Assembly (NCBI GenBank): GCA_002371315.1
Contig: DFHL01000033.1
Span: forward strand, 35,129 to 50,857
DNA: 15,729 nucleotides
Direction: 5' to 3'
DNA from: Bacteroidales bacterium UBA3724
Lineage (GTDB): Bacteria > Bacteroidota > Bacteroidia > Bacteroidales > P3
The translations under genes and the position numbers were made by a program. Under the pieces are notes generated by a model. That model was not told the DNA's origin. It ran no database searches and was given only the letters and a program-made list of their open reading frames with translations. Shown piece by piece: positions 7,123 to 13,789 of this stretch (position 1 is its first letter; the number at the start of each line of letters is the position of its first letter).

Positions 7123-7434
7123 CTACAGTACGGCAGCGGATTGGCGGATGCTGTTCATCCAACTGATGGTTTCGGCTTTTTTGCGTGCTGTCTGCAGGTT
7201 GTATTTGGTCTGAATGGCCAGAAGAGCATCGGCCGGTAGTCCCAAGGCAGCCTCAAAAAGCAGTGCAGTGGTCGTCGTCAGTCCCCTGTGTGCGTTCAAT
7301 ATTTCATTCAGAACGGAGTACGACATACCCACAGACTTGGCGAATGCGCGTTGCGAAATGCCTCTCGCTTCAAATTCGTCTTTCAAAACATCGCCAGGAT
7401 GGGTCGGTATTGCGGAATATCCTAATTTTGCCAT
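7123..7434 (-). CDS. higA: HigA-like antitoxin (XRE-family)
   Basis: This is the antitoxin and autorepressor of a HigB/HigA-type module. The 103-aa protein carries the HigA/VapI signature HPGDVLKDEF (12-21), then a helix-turn-helix at about 27-46 (ISQRAFAKSVGMSYSVLNEI), followed by the conserved AHRGLTTTTALLFEAALGLP. It starts 14 bp after the toxin stop codon, so the two are co-transcribed in toxin-first order, which is usual for higBA. It is expected to bind the HigB toxin and the palindrome at 7817-7833. Confidence 0.88.
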   Translation of the reverse strand: MAKLGYSAIPTHPGDVLKDEFEARGISQRAFAKSVGMSYSVLNEILNAHRGLTTTTALLFEAALGLPADALLAIQTKYNLQTARKKAETISWMNSIRQSAAVL

Positions 7435-7448
7435 AGTTCAACTATTTA

Positions 7449-7766
7449 TTATTTATAATGGTTCGTTAGATCAATTATGTTGCAGATTGTCAACACTGTG
7501 TTGGAAACAATCTTCTCACTCCGAAAAACGATACGGTATTTGTCGCCTACGCGCACCGATTCGAACCCTTTCAAGTCGCCACTCAAAACTTCGTAGTTCA
7601 GCGAATTGAACCGATACAGGTCTTCTGTGCTTTGCACCGATTCCATTATGTCAATTGTGCGGATGTATCGCTTGACAATTGTTGGCTGAAAACGGTGCTT
7701 TTTGTCGGTTGTTTTGGCAGTGTAGTATAATTCGGAAAGGTATTCTTTCTCAAAGTGTATCTCCAT
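7449..7766 (-). CDS. higB: HigB-like toxin (RelE superfamily)
   Basis: This is probably a ribosome-dependent mRNA endonuclease, as known for HigB toxins. The 105-aa protein has the family segment LKGFESVRVGDKYRIVF (65-81) and a short hydrophobic C-terminal strand, VLTICNIIDL. The frame is open up to an ATG at 7793, but that codon lies inside the -7 box of the promoter, so the ATG at 7766 is chosen. Codon use is more AT-rich than in the flanking core genes, which fits a recently acquired module. Whether the toxin is active cannot be judged from sequence. Confidence 0.83.
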   Translation of the reverse strand: MEIHFEKEYLSELYYTAKTTDKKHRFQPTIVKRYIRTIDIMESVQSTEDLYRFNSLNYEVLSGDLKGFESVRVGDKYRIVFRSEKIVSNTVLTICNIIDLTNHYK

Positions 7767-7790
7767 ATCATTGTGTCTGCAATTCGAATG

Positions 7791-7824
7791 CAAAGGTACT
7801 AATTATTTTTGATGTGTTCGCAAA
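7791..7824 (-). promoter_or_regulatory. Promoter of the higBA-like operon
   Basis: On the minus strand the -7 box is TACCTTTG (7791-7798). The nearest TTTG is at 7821-7824, with a 22-bp spacer, longer than the 19 bp of the other promoters. The toxin ATG lies 24 bp downstream of the -7 box. Confidence 0.6.
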
Positions 7825-7833
7825 AAATGCGAA
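7817..7833. promoter_or_regulatory. Palindromic operator candidate for HigA
   Basis: TTCGCA (7817-7822) and TGCGAA (7828-7833) form a perfect 6-bp inverted repeat with a 5-bp A spacer. It covers the -33 region of the toxin-antitoxin promoter. The 11-mer AATTATTTTTG lies on both sides, at 7801-7811 and 7832-7842. Autoregulation by HigA binding to such palindromes is known for this family; binding here is inferred. Confidence 0.55.
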
Positions 7834-7842
7834 TTATTTTTG

Positions 7843-7981
7843 TCGTATGCTGAGTAAGTGGTGTTTAGAAGGTTGTGAATTTGGATAAAGCCATTGCACT
7901 TTCAATAATTTTAAAAATAATTATTCCTAATTTCTAGTTGCAAAGGCAATAAATCTGCCATTGTTTCGCTAATATTTAATA
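7843..7981. other. AT-rich spacer in the accessory patch
   Basis: No gene is seen. The stretch is AT-rich, with an imperfect AT-only inverted repeat around 7904-7924 (AATAATT and AATTATT). It separates the divergent toxin-antitoxin promoter from the plus-strand small genes. Confidence 0.6.
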
Positions 7982-8098
7982 ATGACTAAAAAAATCACGT
8001 ATCATTCAAATACCGCACCATATAAGCGAAGACCTCAAATACTTTTGTCAGTACGCGATGAGCGACCCGCACCTGTGCGCGGTAAAATACACGAATGA
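7982..8098 (+). CDS. Possible 38-aa basic small protein
   Basis: An ATG-initiated frame of 38 codons ends in TGA. It begins MTKKITYHSN and ends PAPVRGKIHE, is rich in Lys, Arg and Pro, and has no hydrophobic segment. It lies 39 bp upstream of the 109-aa gene on the same strand. Against it, an overlapping frame also reads in a protein-like way (for example DLKYFCQYAMSDPHLCAVKY, ending at 8109), there is no clear promoter upstream, and the composition rises in GC at its 3' end. It may be a real small gene or a decayed coding fragment. No family is recognised. Confidence 0.3.
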   Translation: MTKKITYHSNTAPYKRRPQILLSVRDERPAPVRGKIHE

Positions 8099-8137
8099 AA
8101 CAACAGACTGAACTGAAACAATAAACACGGGCAGACA

Positions 8138-8467
8138 ATGAAGGTATATTGGTCAAACATTGAATACAGATACATCACCGTTGATGTCGTGAATAAGTGT
8201 GTTGGTGGAATGGTGTATGTTTTCGTGAAAGCAAAAGATGCAATCGCAGCTATTGACAAAATACGAAACGCTCTTTTATTTCAAGACAAGATAATACTAA
8301 AATGTGAATTTGTCAATCCGTATAATGTCAAAACCGAGATTTGGGCAGAAAGTAAAGAGTTTGGCTCTGCTGAAAAGACGACGGAACATTATAAGGAACT
8401 ATATCAAACTGCGCGGCAGTCAAAAGAGCCTGTCTTCGATTACTTCTTTGAGTATGAGAAATTATAA
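8138..8467 (+). CDS. Hypothetical protein, 109 aa, AT-rich
   Basis: I do not recognise this protein with confidence. It starts MKVYWSNIEYRYITVDVVNK and is predicted soluble, with no signal peptide or membrane segment. Alternating strands and a helix (AKDAIAAIDKIRNALLF, about 32-48) suggest a small alpha/beta fold, and the end is acidic and aromatic (FDYFFEYEKL). Its size and isolation resemble the single-domain immunity-like proteins found in Bacteroidetes accessory regions, but that is only an impression. Codon use is clearly more AT-rich than in the core genes, suggesting transfer. A TACTTTTG box at 8040-8047 could serve as its promoter, though no -33 box is seen. Confidence 0.6.
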   Translation: MKVYWSNIEYRYITVDVVNKCVGGMVYVFVKAKDAIAAIDKIRNALLFQDKIILKCEFVNPYNVKTEIWAESKEFGSAEKTTEHYKELYQTARQSKEPVFDYFFEYEKL

Positions 8468-8503
8468 AGCATAGCGTTGCTGTTTTAGAGTGTCGATGCA
8501 GGA

Positions 8504-8569
8504 TTACATCTCGCTCAGCTTCTTGTAGCCCCCGTAGCGCAGCTTGGCGTTGTTCATTATTTGCTGGTC
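8504..8569 (-). pseudogene. C-terminal coding remnant
   Basis: Read on the minus strand, 21 codons end in a stop at 8504-8506 and give a protein-like tail, NNAKLRYGGYKKLSEM. The codons are C- and G-ending like the core genes, whereas the DNA on both sides is AT-rich. An in-frame stop at 8570-8572 cuts it off, exactly where the palindromic repeat array begins. It looks like the last codons of a gene whose rest was lost or replaced. The parent gene is not recognised. Confidence 0.45.
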
Positions 8570-8573
8570 TTAA

Positions 8574-8949
8574 ACCCGTTGCGTCGGATTTGCAATCCGA
8601 CGCAACTTAATATAAGGATTTGCAATCCGCAAAATATTTATTTGCAGTCTATAAACCGCAATATGGCCACTTTTGAAGGCGGTAATGTTGGCGGATTGAA
8701 AATCCTGATATTAAACAGTATCGGATTGCAAATCCGATACAACCCAGCTTCAAATCCGATACCCGTTGCGGCGGATTTGCAATCCGACGCAACTTAATAT
8801 AAGGATTTGCAATCCGCAAAATATTGATTTGTAGTCTGCAAACCGCTATAAGACCACTTGCAAAGGCGGTAATGTTGACGGATTGAAAATCCTGATATTA
8901 AACAGTATCGGATTGCAAATCCGATACAACCCAGCTTCAAATCCGATAC
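8574..8949. repeat. 187-bp palindrome-rich tandem duplication
   Basis: Copy 1 (8574-8760) and copy 2 (8761-8947) align without gaps and differ at 12 positions, 11 of them in the middle third. Each copy holds three hairpins with the core GGATT-TGC-AATCC or its reverse complement: 8586-8598, 8616-8628 and 8723-8735 in copy 1, and 8773-8785, 8803-8815 and 8910-8922 in copy 2. The strongest is GTTGCGTCGGATT (8578-8590) with AATCCGACGCAAC (8594-8606), a perfect 13-bp stem. Another is GTATCGGATT (8718-8727) with AATCCGATAC (8731-8740). A degraded piece of a further copy is visible at 8953-8981. Confidence 0.95.
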
Positions 8950-9248
8950 AACAGGCAATCCGCAAAACCATTGGTTTGCACCCGTTCCGAAATGTTAAAA
9001 TTTAACTTAAAAACTGTTAAATTCCGCTCAAAAATCGCGATTCTTTAACAGGCTGATTTCCAAGCATCAAATACCTACCAAAGTTCACCCAAACTCCTAC
9101 CAAACTTTTGTTAAAATTTAGGCCAGTGGGCTATGATTGGTCTTTGCCCATTTTAACATATTTTTTTCCTGCCCCGACGGCCTGGCCGGATCGGGGCGCC
9201 GTTTTGCGCTTTGGCTGGCGGCTGTTTGCGGTGTGCAAGAAATATTTT
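8950..9248. other. Intergenic DNA upstream of nadB
   Basis: No gene is supported. After the degenerate repeat piece (8953-8981) there is an AT-rich stretch with two CCTACCAAA copies near 9073 and 9098. A GC-rich patch at about 9172-9204 (CCCCGACGGCCTGGCCGGATCGGGG) can form a short hairpin between CCCCGA and TCGGGG. The nadB promoter follows. Confidence 0.6.
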
Positions 9249-9279
9249 TTTGCCGTTTTTGCGGAAATGTGTATTTTTG
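9249..9279 (+). promoter_or_regulatory. Promoter of nadB
   Basis: A -33 box TTTG (9249-9252) and a -7 box TATTTTTG (9272-9279) are separated by 19 bp. The -7 box ends 46 bp before the nadB ATG. The segment 9245-9261 matches the kinase promoter over 17 bp. Confidence 0.82.
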
Positions 9280-9325
9280 CAACTTGAAAAAACGGAAACC
9301 AAAGGCATCAACAAAAGCTTAATAT

Positions 9326-10927
9326 ATGCGTCACGAAGTTGATTTTCTTGTTATTGGCTCGGGTATCGCGGGCTTGAGTTTTGCACTCAAAGTGGCCGAA
9401 TACGGCAAGGTGTGCGTCCTGACCAAGGGCGACGCCTCGGAGGGGTCGACAAAATATGCGCAGGGCGGCATCGCTGCGGTGATGTACGACACGGACAGTT
9501 TCGACAAGCACATCGCCGACACGCTGGTGGCCGGCGACGGCATCTGCGACCGCGAGGTGGTGGAGATGACCATCCGCGAGGCGCCGCAGCGCATCGAGGA
9601 GCTGGTGCGCTATGGCGTGGAGTTCGACAAGTCGAAGGGCGGCAAGTTCGACCTGCACCGCGAGGGCGGCCATTCGGAGTTCCGCATCCTGCACCACAAG
9701 GACAACACGGGCGCCGAGATTGAGCGCGGCCTGCTGCAGGCTGTGCACGACCACCCCAACATCGAGCTGAAGGAGCACCAGTTTGCCATCGACATCATCA
9801 CGCAGCACCATCTGGGCCAGCGCGTTACGAAGCATACGCCCGACATCGAGTGCTATGGCGTATATGCGCTGAACTGCCTGACCAACGAGATTGACACCTA
9901 CTTGTCGAAGGTGACCCTGCTGGCCACGGGCGGTATGGGCAATGTCTATACGACGACCACGACGCCCATCATCTCGACGGGCGACGGCGTGGCGATGGTG
10001 CACCGCGCCCGCGGTGTGCTTAAAGACCTGGAGTTTATGCAATTCCACCCTACGTCGCTCTACAATCCGGCCGAGAAGCCGGCGTTCCTCATCACCGAGG
10101 CGATGCGTGGCGCGGGGGCCATACTGAAGGACTATAGCGGCAACGAGTTTATGCACAAGTACGACAGCCGCCTGAGCCTGGCGCCGCGCGACATCGTGGC
10201 CCGCGCTATCGACAACGAGATGAAACTGGCCGGCGTGGAGCACGTGTGGCTCGACGCGCGCCCCATAGGCAAGCACGAGCTCATCAACGGATTTCCAACC
10301 ATATACGCCAAATGCCTGGAGCTGGGCATCAACATAACGAAGGATATGATTCCGGTGCGCCCGGCGGCGCACTACCAGTGCGGCGGCATCAAGGTGGACC
10401 GCAACGGCGAAAGTTCGATCCATCGCCTCTATGCTGCCGGCGAATGCTCGTGCACGGGTCTGCACGGCGGCAACCGTCTGGCCAGCAATTCGTTGCTCGA
10501 GGCTGTGGTCTATGCCCACAATGCCGCCGAGCACGCCATCGGGGTGGTGTCGTCGATGGCCGACGCCGACAGGGCCAAGCTTTCGGCCATCAACTCGCAG
10601 CTGCCCGACTGGAACGCCGAGGGTATGGTGCTGAACGAGGAGATGGTGCTTATCACGCAGACCAAGAAGGAGTTGCAGGAGATTATGTCGAACTATGTGG
10701 GCATCGTGCGCAGCGACTTGCGCCTGCAGCGCGCCTTCGACCGCCTGAACCTCATCTTCCGCGAGACCGAGGAACTCTACCAGCGTTCGGTGCTGGCCGA
10801 GCCGCTGGCCGAGCTGCGCAACCTGATAGCCTGTGCCTACCTGATTATCAAGCAGGCACGTGCCCGCCGCGAGAACGTGGGGCTGCACTATTCTATTGAC
10901 CTGCTCAACGCCGGCCAGTCGAAATAG
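9326..10927 (+). CDS. nadB: L-aspartate oxidase
   Basis: This is a cytoplasmic FAD enzyme that oxidises L-aspartate to iminoaspartate, the first step of de novo NAD synthesis; NadA then forms quinolinate. The 533-aa length is normal. The FAD-binding GSGIAG lies at residues 11-16, with STKYAQGGIA at 41-50. Residues equivalent to the known Escherichia coli active site are present: E118 in GHSEFR, H241 in QFHPTSLY, R288 in LAPRDIVAR, H349 in RPAAHY and R384 in GGNRLASNS. The distances fit NadB and, with the STKYAQGGIA stretch, separate it from succinate dehydrogenase or fumarate reductase flavoproteins. No nadA or nadC lies next to it. It has its own promoter; no clear hairpin terminator follows. 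Confidence 0.96.
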   Translation: MRHEVDFLVIGSGIAGLSFALKVAEYGKVCVLTKGDASEGSTKYAQGGIAAVMYDTDSFDKHIADTLVAGDGICDREVVEMTIREAPQRIEELVRYGVEFDKSKGGKFDLHREGGHSEFRILHHKDNTGAEIERGLLQAVHDHPNIELKEHQFAIDIITQHHLGQRVTKHTPDIECYGVYALNCLTNEIDTYLSKVTLLATGGMGNVYTTTTTPIISTGDGVAMVHRARGVLKDLEFMQFHPTSLYNPAEKPAFLITEAMRGAGAILKDYSGNEFMHKYDSRLSLAPRDIVARAIDNEMKLAGVEHVWLDARPIGKHELINGFPTIYAKCLELGINITKDMIPVRPAAHYQCGGIKVDRNGESSIHRLYAAGECSCTGLHGGNRLASNSLLEAVVYAHNAAEHAIGVVSSMADADRAKLSAINSQLPDWNAEGMVLNEEMVLITQTKKELQEIMSNYVGIVRSDLRLQRAFDRLNLIFRETEELYQRSVLAEPLAELRNLIACAYLIIKQARARRENVGLHYSIDLLNAGQSK

Positions 10928-11020
10928 GGGACCCCTGATGTTTTTTTTCAACTGCGAATCAAACGAAGTTAGCGAATTGATTTGCAGCAGTTGATTTGGA
11001 GGATGCCTAAAATGTTGATT

Positions 11021-11095
11021 GCGTCGGCTTACCGCCGAAGGCGGAAATGATTCGCAAGAATTACAAGATTTCGGCGGCTTCGCGGGCAGGGGAAT
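11021..11095. repeat. 75-bp dispersed repeat, copy A
   Basis: This copy begins GCGTCGGCTTACCGCCGAAG and ends in GCGGGCAGGGGAATT. It is closely matched 331 bp downstream. It contains the small hairpin CCGCC-GAA-GGCGG (11032-11044). It lies about 95 bp after nadB. Confidence 0.9.
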
Positions 11096-11351
11096 TGCTG
11101 CACGTGTAGGAGCAAAAATAAACGACAGGATGGTTCGGCAGGAATTGTCAGTAATTGACCAGGAATTAGCCAGAAATTATTTTTTTTCTTTTAACAGCAA
11201 TTGCCGGCAATTAAACAGCAATTATCAGCAATTTCTTTTTGGAACGTGAATGTCCGCGAATTGCCGTAAATGAGCCGTAAGTTGTTGTTTTTTACTGTGA
11301 TTGCACTCGTTTTTCTTGGTCAAAGTCAAATGATAATATAAAGTGACACCT

Positions 11352-11426
11352 GCGTCGGCTTACCGCCGAAGGCGGAAATGATTTACAGGATTTACAAGAT
11401 TTCGCCTGCTATGCGGGCAGGGGATT
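11352..11426. repeat. 75-bp dispersed repeat, copy B
   Basis: The first 32 bases match copy A exactly. The middle differs in a few places, and the GCGGGCAGGGGA end is shared. It is in the same orientation as copy A, so the two are direct repeats flanking about 256 bp of low-complexity DNA. A second small hairpin is CCTGC/GCAGG near 11405-11420. Confidence 0.9.
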
Positions 11427-11603
11427 TTTTTACGATTACTAAACAATGGCCAAAATAATTTATGGCTAATTCCTGTTTAAGTAGTTGGATAAAATGCTGT
11501 AAGCCAGTTTTTAGGCGATTATTGCCAATTTTTTTTTGCTTTTCTTTGCAGCGTTTTGGCGATTTTTTGTGACTATATATATAACGGCAAATATTTTTTC
11601 AAA

Positions 11604-13259
11604 ATGAAACGTCTATTATTTTTATTTATGCTGGTTCTTGCCAGCGGCATTTATGCCCAGAACACGCTGCCGGTTATCCCTTTCGGCGAGCGCAAGGCGG
11701 ACCTTTATTATTGGGACACGAACTGGATTGACAGGTATGAGCATCTGCATCCTAATTATACTCCTTATCCTGCTTCTTTAAATTTATCACCCGCTGAAAC
11801 TTCAGACAGATATATAGGCAGAGTTTGCCAAGCCAATACCCCTATACTTGTACGGGGCATTGCAGGTATGGCAAAAACGGCTCACAGGTTTCAGCCAATG
11901 TTTACTATCGATACAAACCGTTTGCCCGAATGGTTTATAATGTACGATGCCAACTATAATCTGCTTGGCGAGGGACGATGGGACACATTGAATCCTGGTT
12001 ATAAAATGGAGATTAAAAGAGGCTCGAAAAGGGATTCCGTTGATGTGTATGAGGTGTTGTTTGACAAGCCAGTATTGGTAAGCGGGCGTTTTTATGTGGG
12101 CGGTACTACTCATAACAATCTTATACACGGCCCACACGTTGGCGAAGGGTATTACCAATGGGGACAACCTGAACATATTAATACAATTTATCCTGAATAC
12201 AAATGTAAATTCGATACTGCCGAACTTTCGGGAATTCCAGCTTATGTCTTGCCTTGCAACCCTTCAGGAGTTTTGTTGCATTATTATTGGCCCTATAATG
12301 TGGCTAATATTTCAGCCAGTATTTCAGAAATGTTCGACACGTCTTCTTTTCAGCTTGTAGATAATGCATATACATTCTACCCGTTCTTTGCGATAATCGA
12401 CACGAATTATGTGTATATGGACTGCCAGCGTCCGACGGGGTTGCGGGTGGACTATGCTGACGAGGACAGTGTTGTGGTGGCGTGGGATGGCGGCGGTGCG
12501 CCGCAGTGGGATGTGGTGCTGTGGGCTGAAGGCACCGAGCCGGACAGCGGAATGCTGTATTCTGTCGGGACGAACAGTCTGACGCTGTATGGCTTGAACC
12601 CTGACGGGCAATACTATGTGAAGGTGAAGGCGGTGTGCGACACGATGCATATCAACACGAGTGCCTGGTCGGGCGTGTTTGGCTTCAGGGCTTCGGATTA
12701 CTTTGTCCAGCCTTGCCCGGTGCCGGAAGGTCTTCGTGTGCAGCCTGTGTTTCAGAACAGCGTCGTTGTGCGCTGGAATCACAGCGATGCCGGGCTGTGC
12801 GAGCTGGCGTTGTGGCGCGAGGACGGGACGGACACGGTACTGATGCAGAGCCAGACGGAATATGTCGAGGTCGACGACTTGGACACGGCGGTGTGGTATG
12901 CGGCGCGCCTGCGTGCGGTGTGCGACAGCGCAAACATCAGCGAATGGAGCGACACGGTGCGATTCTTTGTCCCCAACTGGGATACCACTGGCGGCGGCAC
13001 CGACCCTGTGGGCATAGTGGATGCCGTGGGGCGCAGCGTGGAGCTGATGCCCAACCCGGCGAGCGGGAATGTGACGGTGCGTTCGCCGTACCTGCTGCGC
13101 AGGGTCGAGCTGTTCGGCAGCGAAGGCAAGGCGATAGCGTCATTCGAAGCCGAAGGCCACACGGCGTCGCTGGACCTCGGGCCCTATCCTGCCGGCACCT
13201 ATATTGTCCGCGTCACCACCTCGTCTGGCGTGGCCAACAAGCGCCTGGTGAAAAAATAG
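11604..13259 (+). CDS. Secreted FN3-domain protein with T9SS sorting domain
   Basis: This is an exported or surface protein of unknown role, delivered by the type IX secretion system. With the ATG at 11604 it has 551 aa; the frame is open from 11556, but the signal peptide MKRLLFLFMLVLASGIYA fixes the start. Residues about 33-270 are a domain I do not recognise, rich in Tyr and Asn. Two fibronectin type III-like domains follow, at about 275-363 and 371-456, both with the pattern P.GLRV...SVVV.W and ending in AVCD...WS. Residues 471-551 are a type A T9SS C-terminal domain: VELMPNPASGNVTV, then SLDLGPYPAGTYIVRV and a final KRLVKK. Codons for residues about 33-270 are AT-rich, while both ends are GC-rich. 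A strong terminator follows. Confidence 0.85.
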   Translation: MKRLLFLFMLVLASGIYAQNTLPVIPFGERKADLYYWDTNWIDRYEHLHPNYTPYPASLNLSPAETSDRYIGRVCQANTPILVRGIAGMAKTAHRFQPMFTIDTNRLPEWFIMYDANYNLLGEGRWDTLNPGYKMEIKRGSKRDSVDVYEVLFDKPVLVSGRFYVGGTTHNNLIHGPHVGEGYYQWGQPEHINTIYPEYKCKFDTAELSGIPAYVLPCNPSGVLLHYYWPYNVANISASISEMFDTSSFQLVDNAYTFYPFFAIIDTNYVYMDCQRPTGLRVDYADEDSVVVAWDGGGAPQWDVVLWAEGTEPDSGMLYSVGTNSLTLYGLNPDGQYYVKVKAVCDTMHINTSAWSGVFGFRASDYFVQPCPVPEGLRVQPVFQNSVVVRWNHSDAGLCELALWREDGTDTVLMQSQTEYVEVDDLDTAVWYAARLRAVCDSANISEWSDTVRFFVPNWDTTGGGTDPVGIVDAVGRSVELMPNPASGNVTVRSPYLLRRVELFGSEGKAIASFEAEGHTASLDLGPYPAGTYIVRVTTSSGVANKRLVKK

Positions 13260-13298
13260 GATGGGAGCAGACGGGTGGTATAACCTGTTGATAATAAC

Positions 13299-13337
13299 GC
13301 CGATAATTCAATGTAATGAAAATTATCGGCTTTTTTT
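13299..13337 (+). terminator. Terminator of the T9SS protein gene
   Basis: GCCGATAATT (13299-13308) and AATTATCGGC (13321-13330) form a perfect 10-bp stem with a 12-nt loop, followed by seven T residues. It begins 39 bp after the stop codon. Its T run overlaps the possible -33 box of the ATP synthase promoter. Confidence 0.92.
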
Positions 13338-13368
13338 GTGCATATTTGAAAAAATATATGTATTTTTG
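13335..13368 (+). promoter_or_regulatory. Promoter of the atpEFHA operon
   Basis: The -7 box is TATTTTTG (13361-13368). A TTTG box at 13335-13338 lies 22 bp upstream, longer than the 19-bp spacing elsewhere; a second TTTG at 13345-13348 is too close. The position right after a terminator supports independent transcription of the ATP synthase genes. Confidence 0.65.
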
Positions 13369-13421
13369 CAGTCCGCAAATTGAATTATCAAAATTTATAT
13401 CATCATAAAAATAAAAGTATT

Positions 13422-13682
13422 ATGTCAATCTTAAACATCCTATTGGAAATGACTGCTGAGGCAGCGAAATTCATCGGAGTCCTCGGTGCCGGTATCGGCG
13501 CAGGCCTTGCCGCCATTGGCGCCGGTCTGGGCATCGGCAAAATCGGTCAGGGAGCAATGGAAGGCATTGCCCGCCAGCCCGAAGCCGCCGGTACAATCCG
13601 TACCACTATGATTATTGCTGCCGCTCTGGTCGAAGGTGTTGCCTTCTTCGCAGTGGTTATCTGCCTCCTCGCTGTCCTCTGA
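13422..13682 (+). CDS. atpE: ATP synthase F0 subunit c
   Basis: This is the rotor-ring proteolipid of the F-type ATP synthase in the inner membrane. The protein has 86 aa, with two hydrophobic hairpin helices joined by the polar loop RQPE (51-54). The ion-binding carboxylate is E71 in AALVEGVAFF. The residues after E71 lack the Ser/Thr and Tyr ligands known in Na+-type rings, so proton coupling is inferred. An upstream in-frame ATG at 13380 lies only about 12 bp after the -7 box, so 13422 is preferred. It is first in the operon; atpB, which usually precedes it, is not seen upstream. Confidence 0.95.
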   Translation: MSILNILLEMTAEAAKFIGVLGAGIGAGLAAIGAGLGIGKIGQGAMEGIARQPEAAGTIRTTMIIAAALVEGVAFFAVVICLLAVL

Positions 13683-13708
13683 CAAACGGGGGAGACGCAT
13701 CAGCAACA

Positions 13709-13747
13709 GGTCTGGTGCCGCAAGCGATGGGCTTAAGGCACCAGGCC
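13709..13747 (+). promoter_or_regulatory. Hairpin between atpE and atpF
   Basis: GGTCTGGTGCC (13709-13719) pairs with GGCACCAGGCC (13737-13747) over 11 bp, with one G-U pair and a 17-nt loop. It is followed by ATTTTG, not a T run, so it is not a typical terminator. It lies in the 107-bp gap, the longest gap in the operon. An RNA-stabilising or attenuating role that favours subunit c is inferred. Confidence 0.6.
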
Positions 13748-13789
13748 ATTTTGAAACGAAACAACGTAGAATTAATCGAATAGCATTAT

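Larger units (their letters stand above)
10928..11603. other. Long intergenic region with repeats
   Basis: No gene is supported in these 676 bp. Two copies of a 75-bp repeat are listed separately. Between them lies a stretch rich in AATT and GCAATT words, including the palindrome AATTGCCGGCAATT at about 11206-11219. The last 60 bp before the T9SS gene are very AT-rich, without a convincing TAnnTTTG box. Confidence 0.65.

Noticed and set aside
8574..8949. A possible CRISPR array
   Set aside because: There are only two long units in direct contact, differing by point substitutions. There are no short repeats alternating with unique spacers and no cas genes.
10927..10950. GGGGACCCC followed by T residues after nadB, as a terminator
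   Set aside because: The two arms are separated by a single base, so no hairpin loop can form. The T run alone is not enough.
9308..10951. A 547-codon open frame on the minus strand opposite nadB
   Set aside because: It is a shadow of the GC-rich nadB codons. It lacks any recognisable domain, is rich in Val/His/Arg in a shadow-like way, and nadB itself has complete motifs and a promoter.
13380..13421. An earlier ATG for atpE giving 14 extra residues
   Set aside because: It would start about 12 bp after the -7 box, and the extra residues (Asn, Tyr, His, Lys-rich) do not fit a subunit c N-terminus. MSILNILLEM is more natural.
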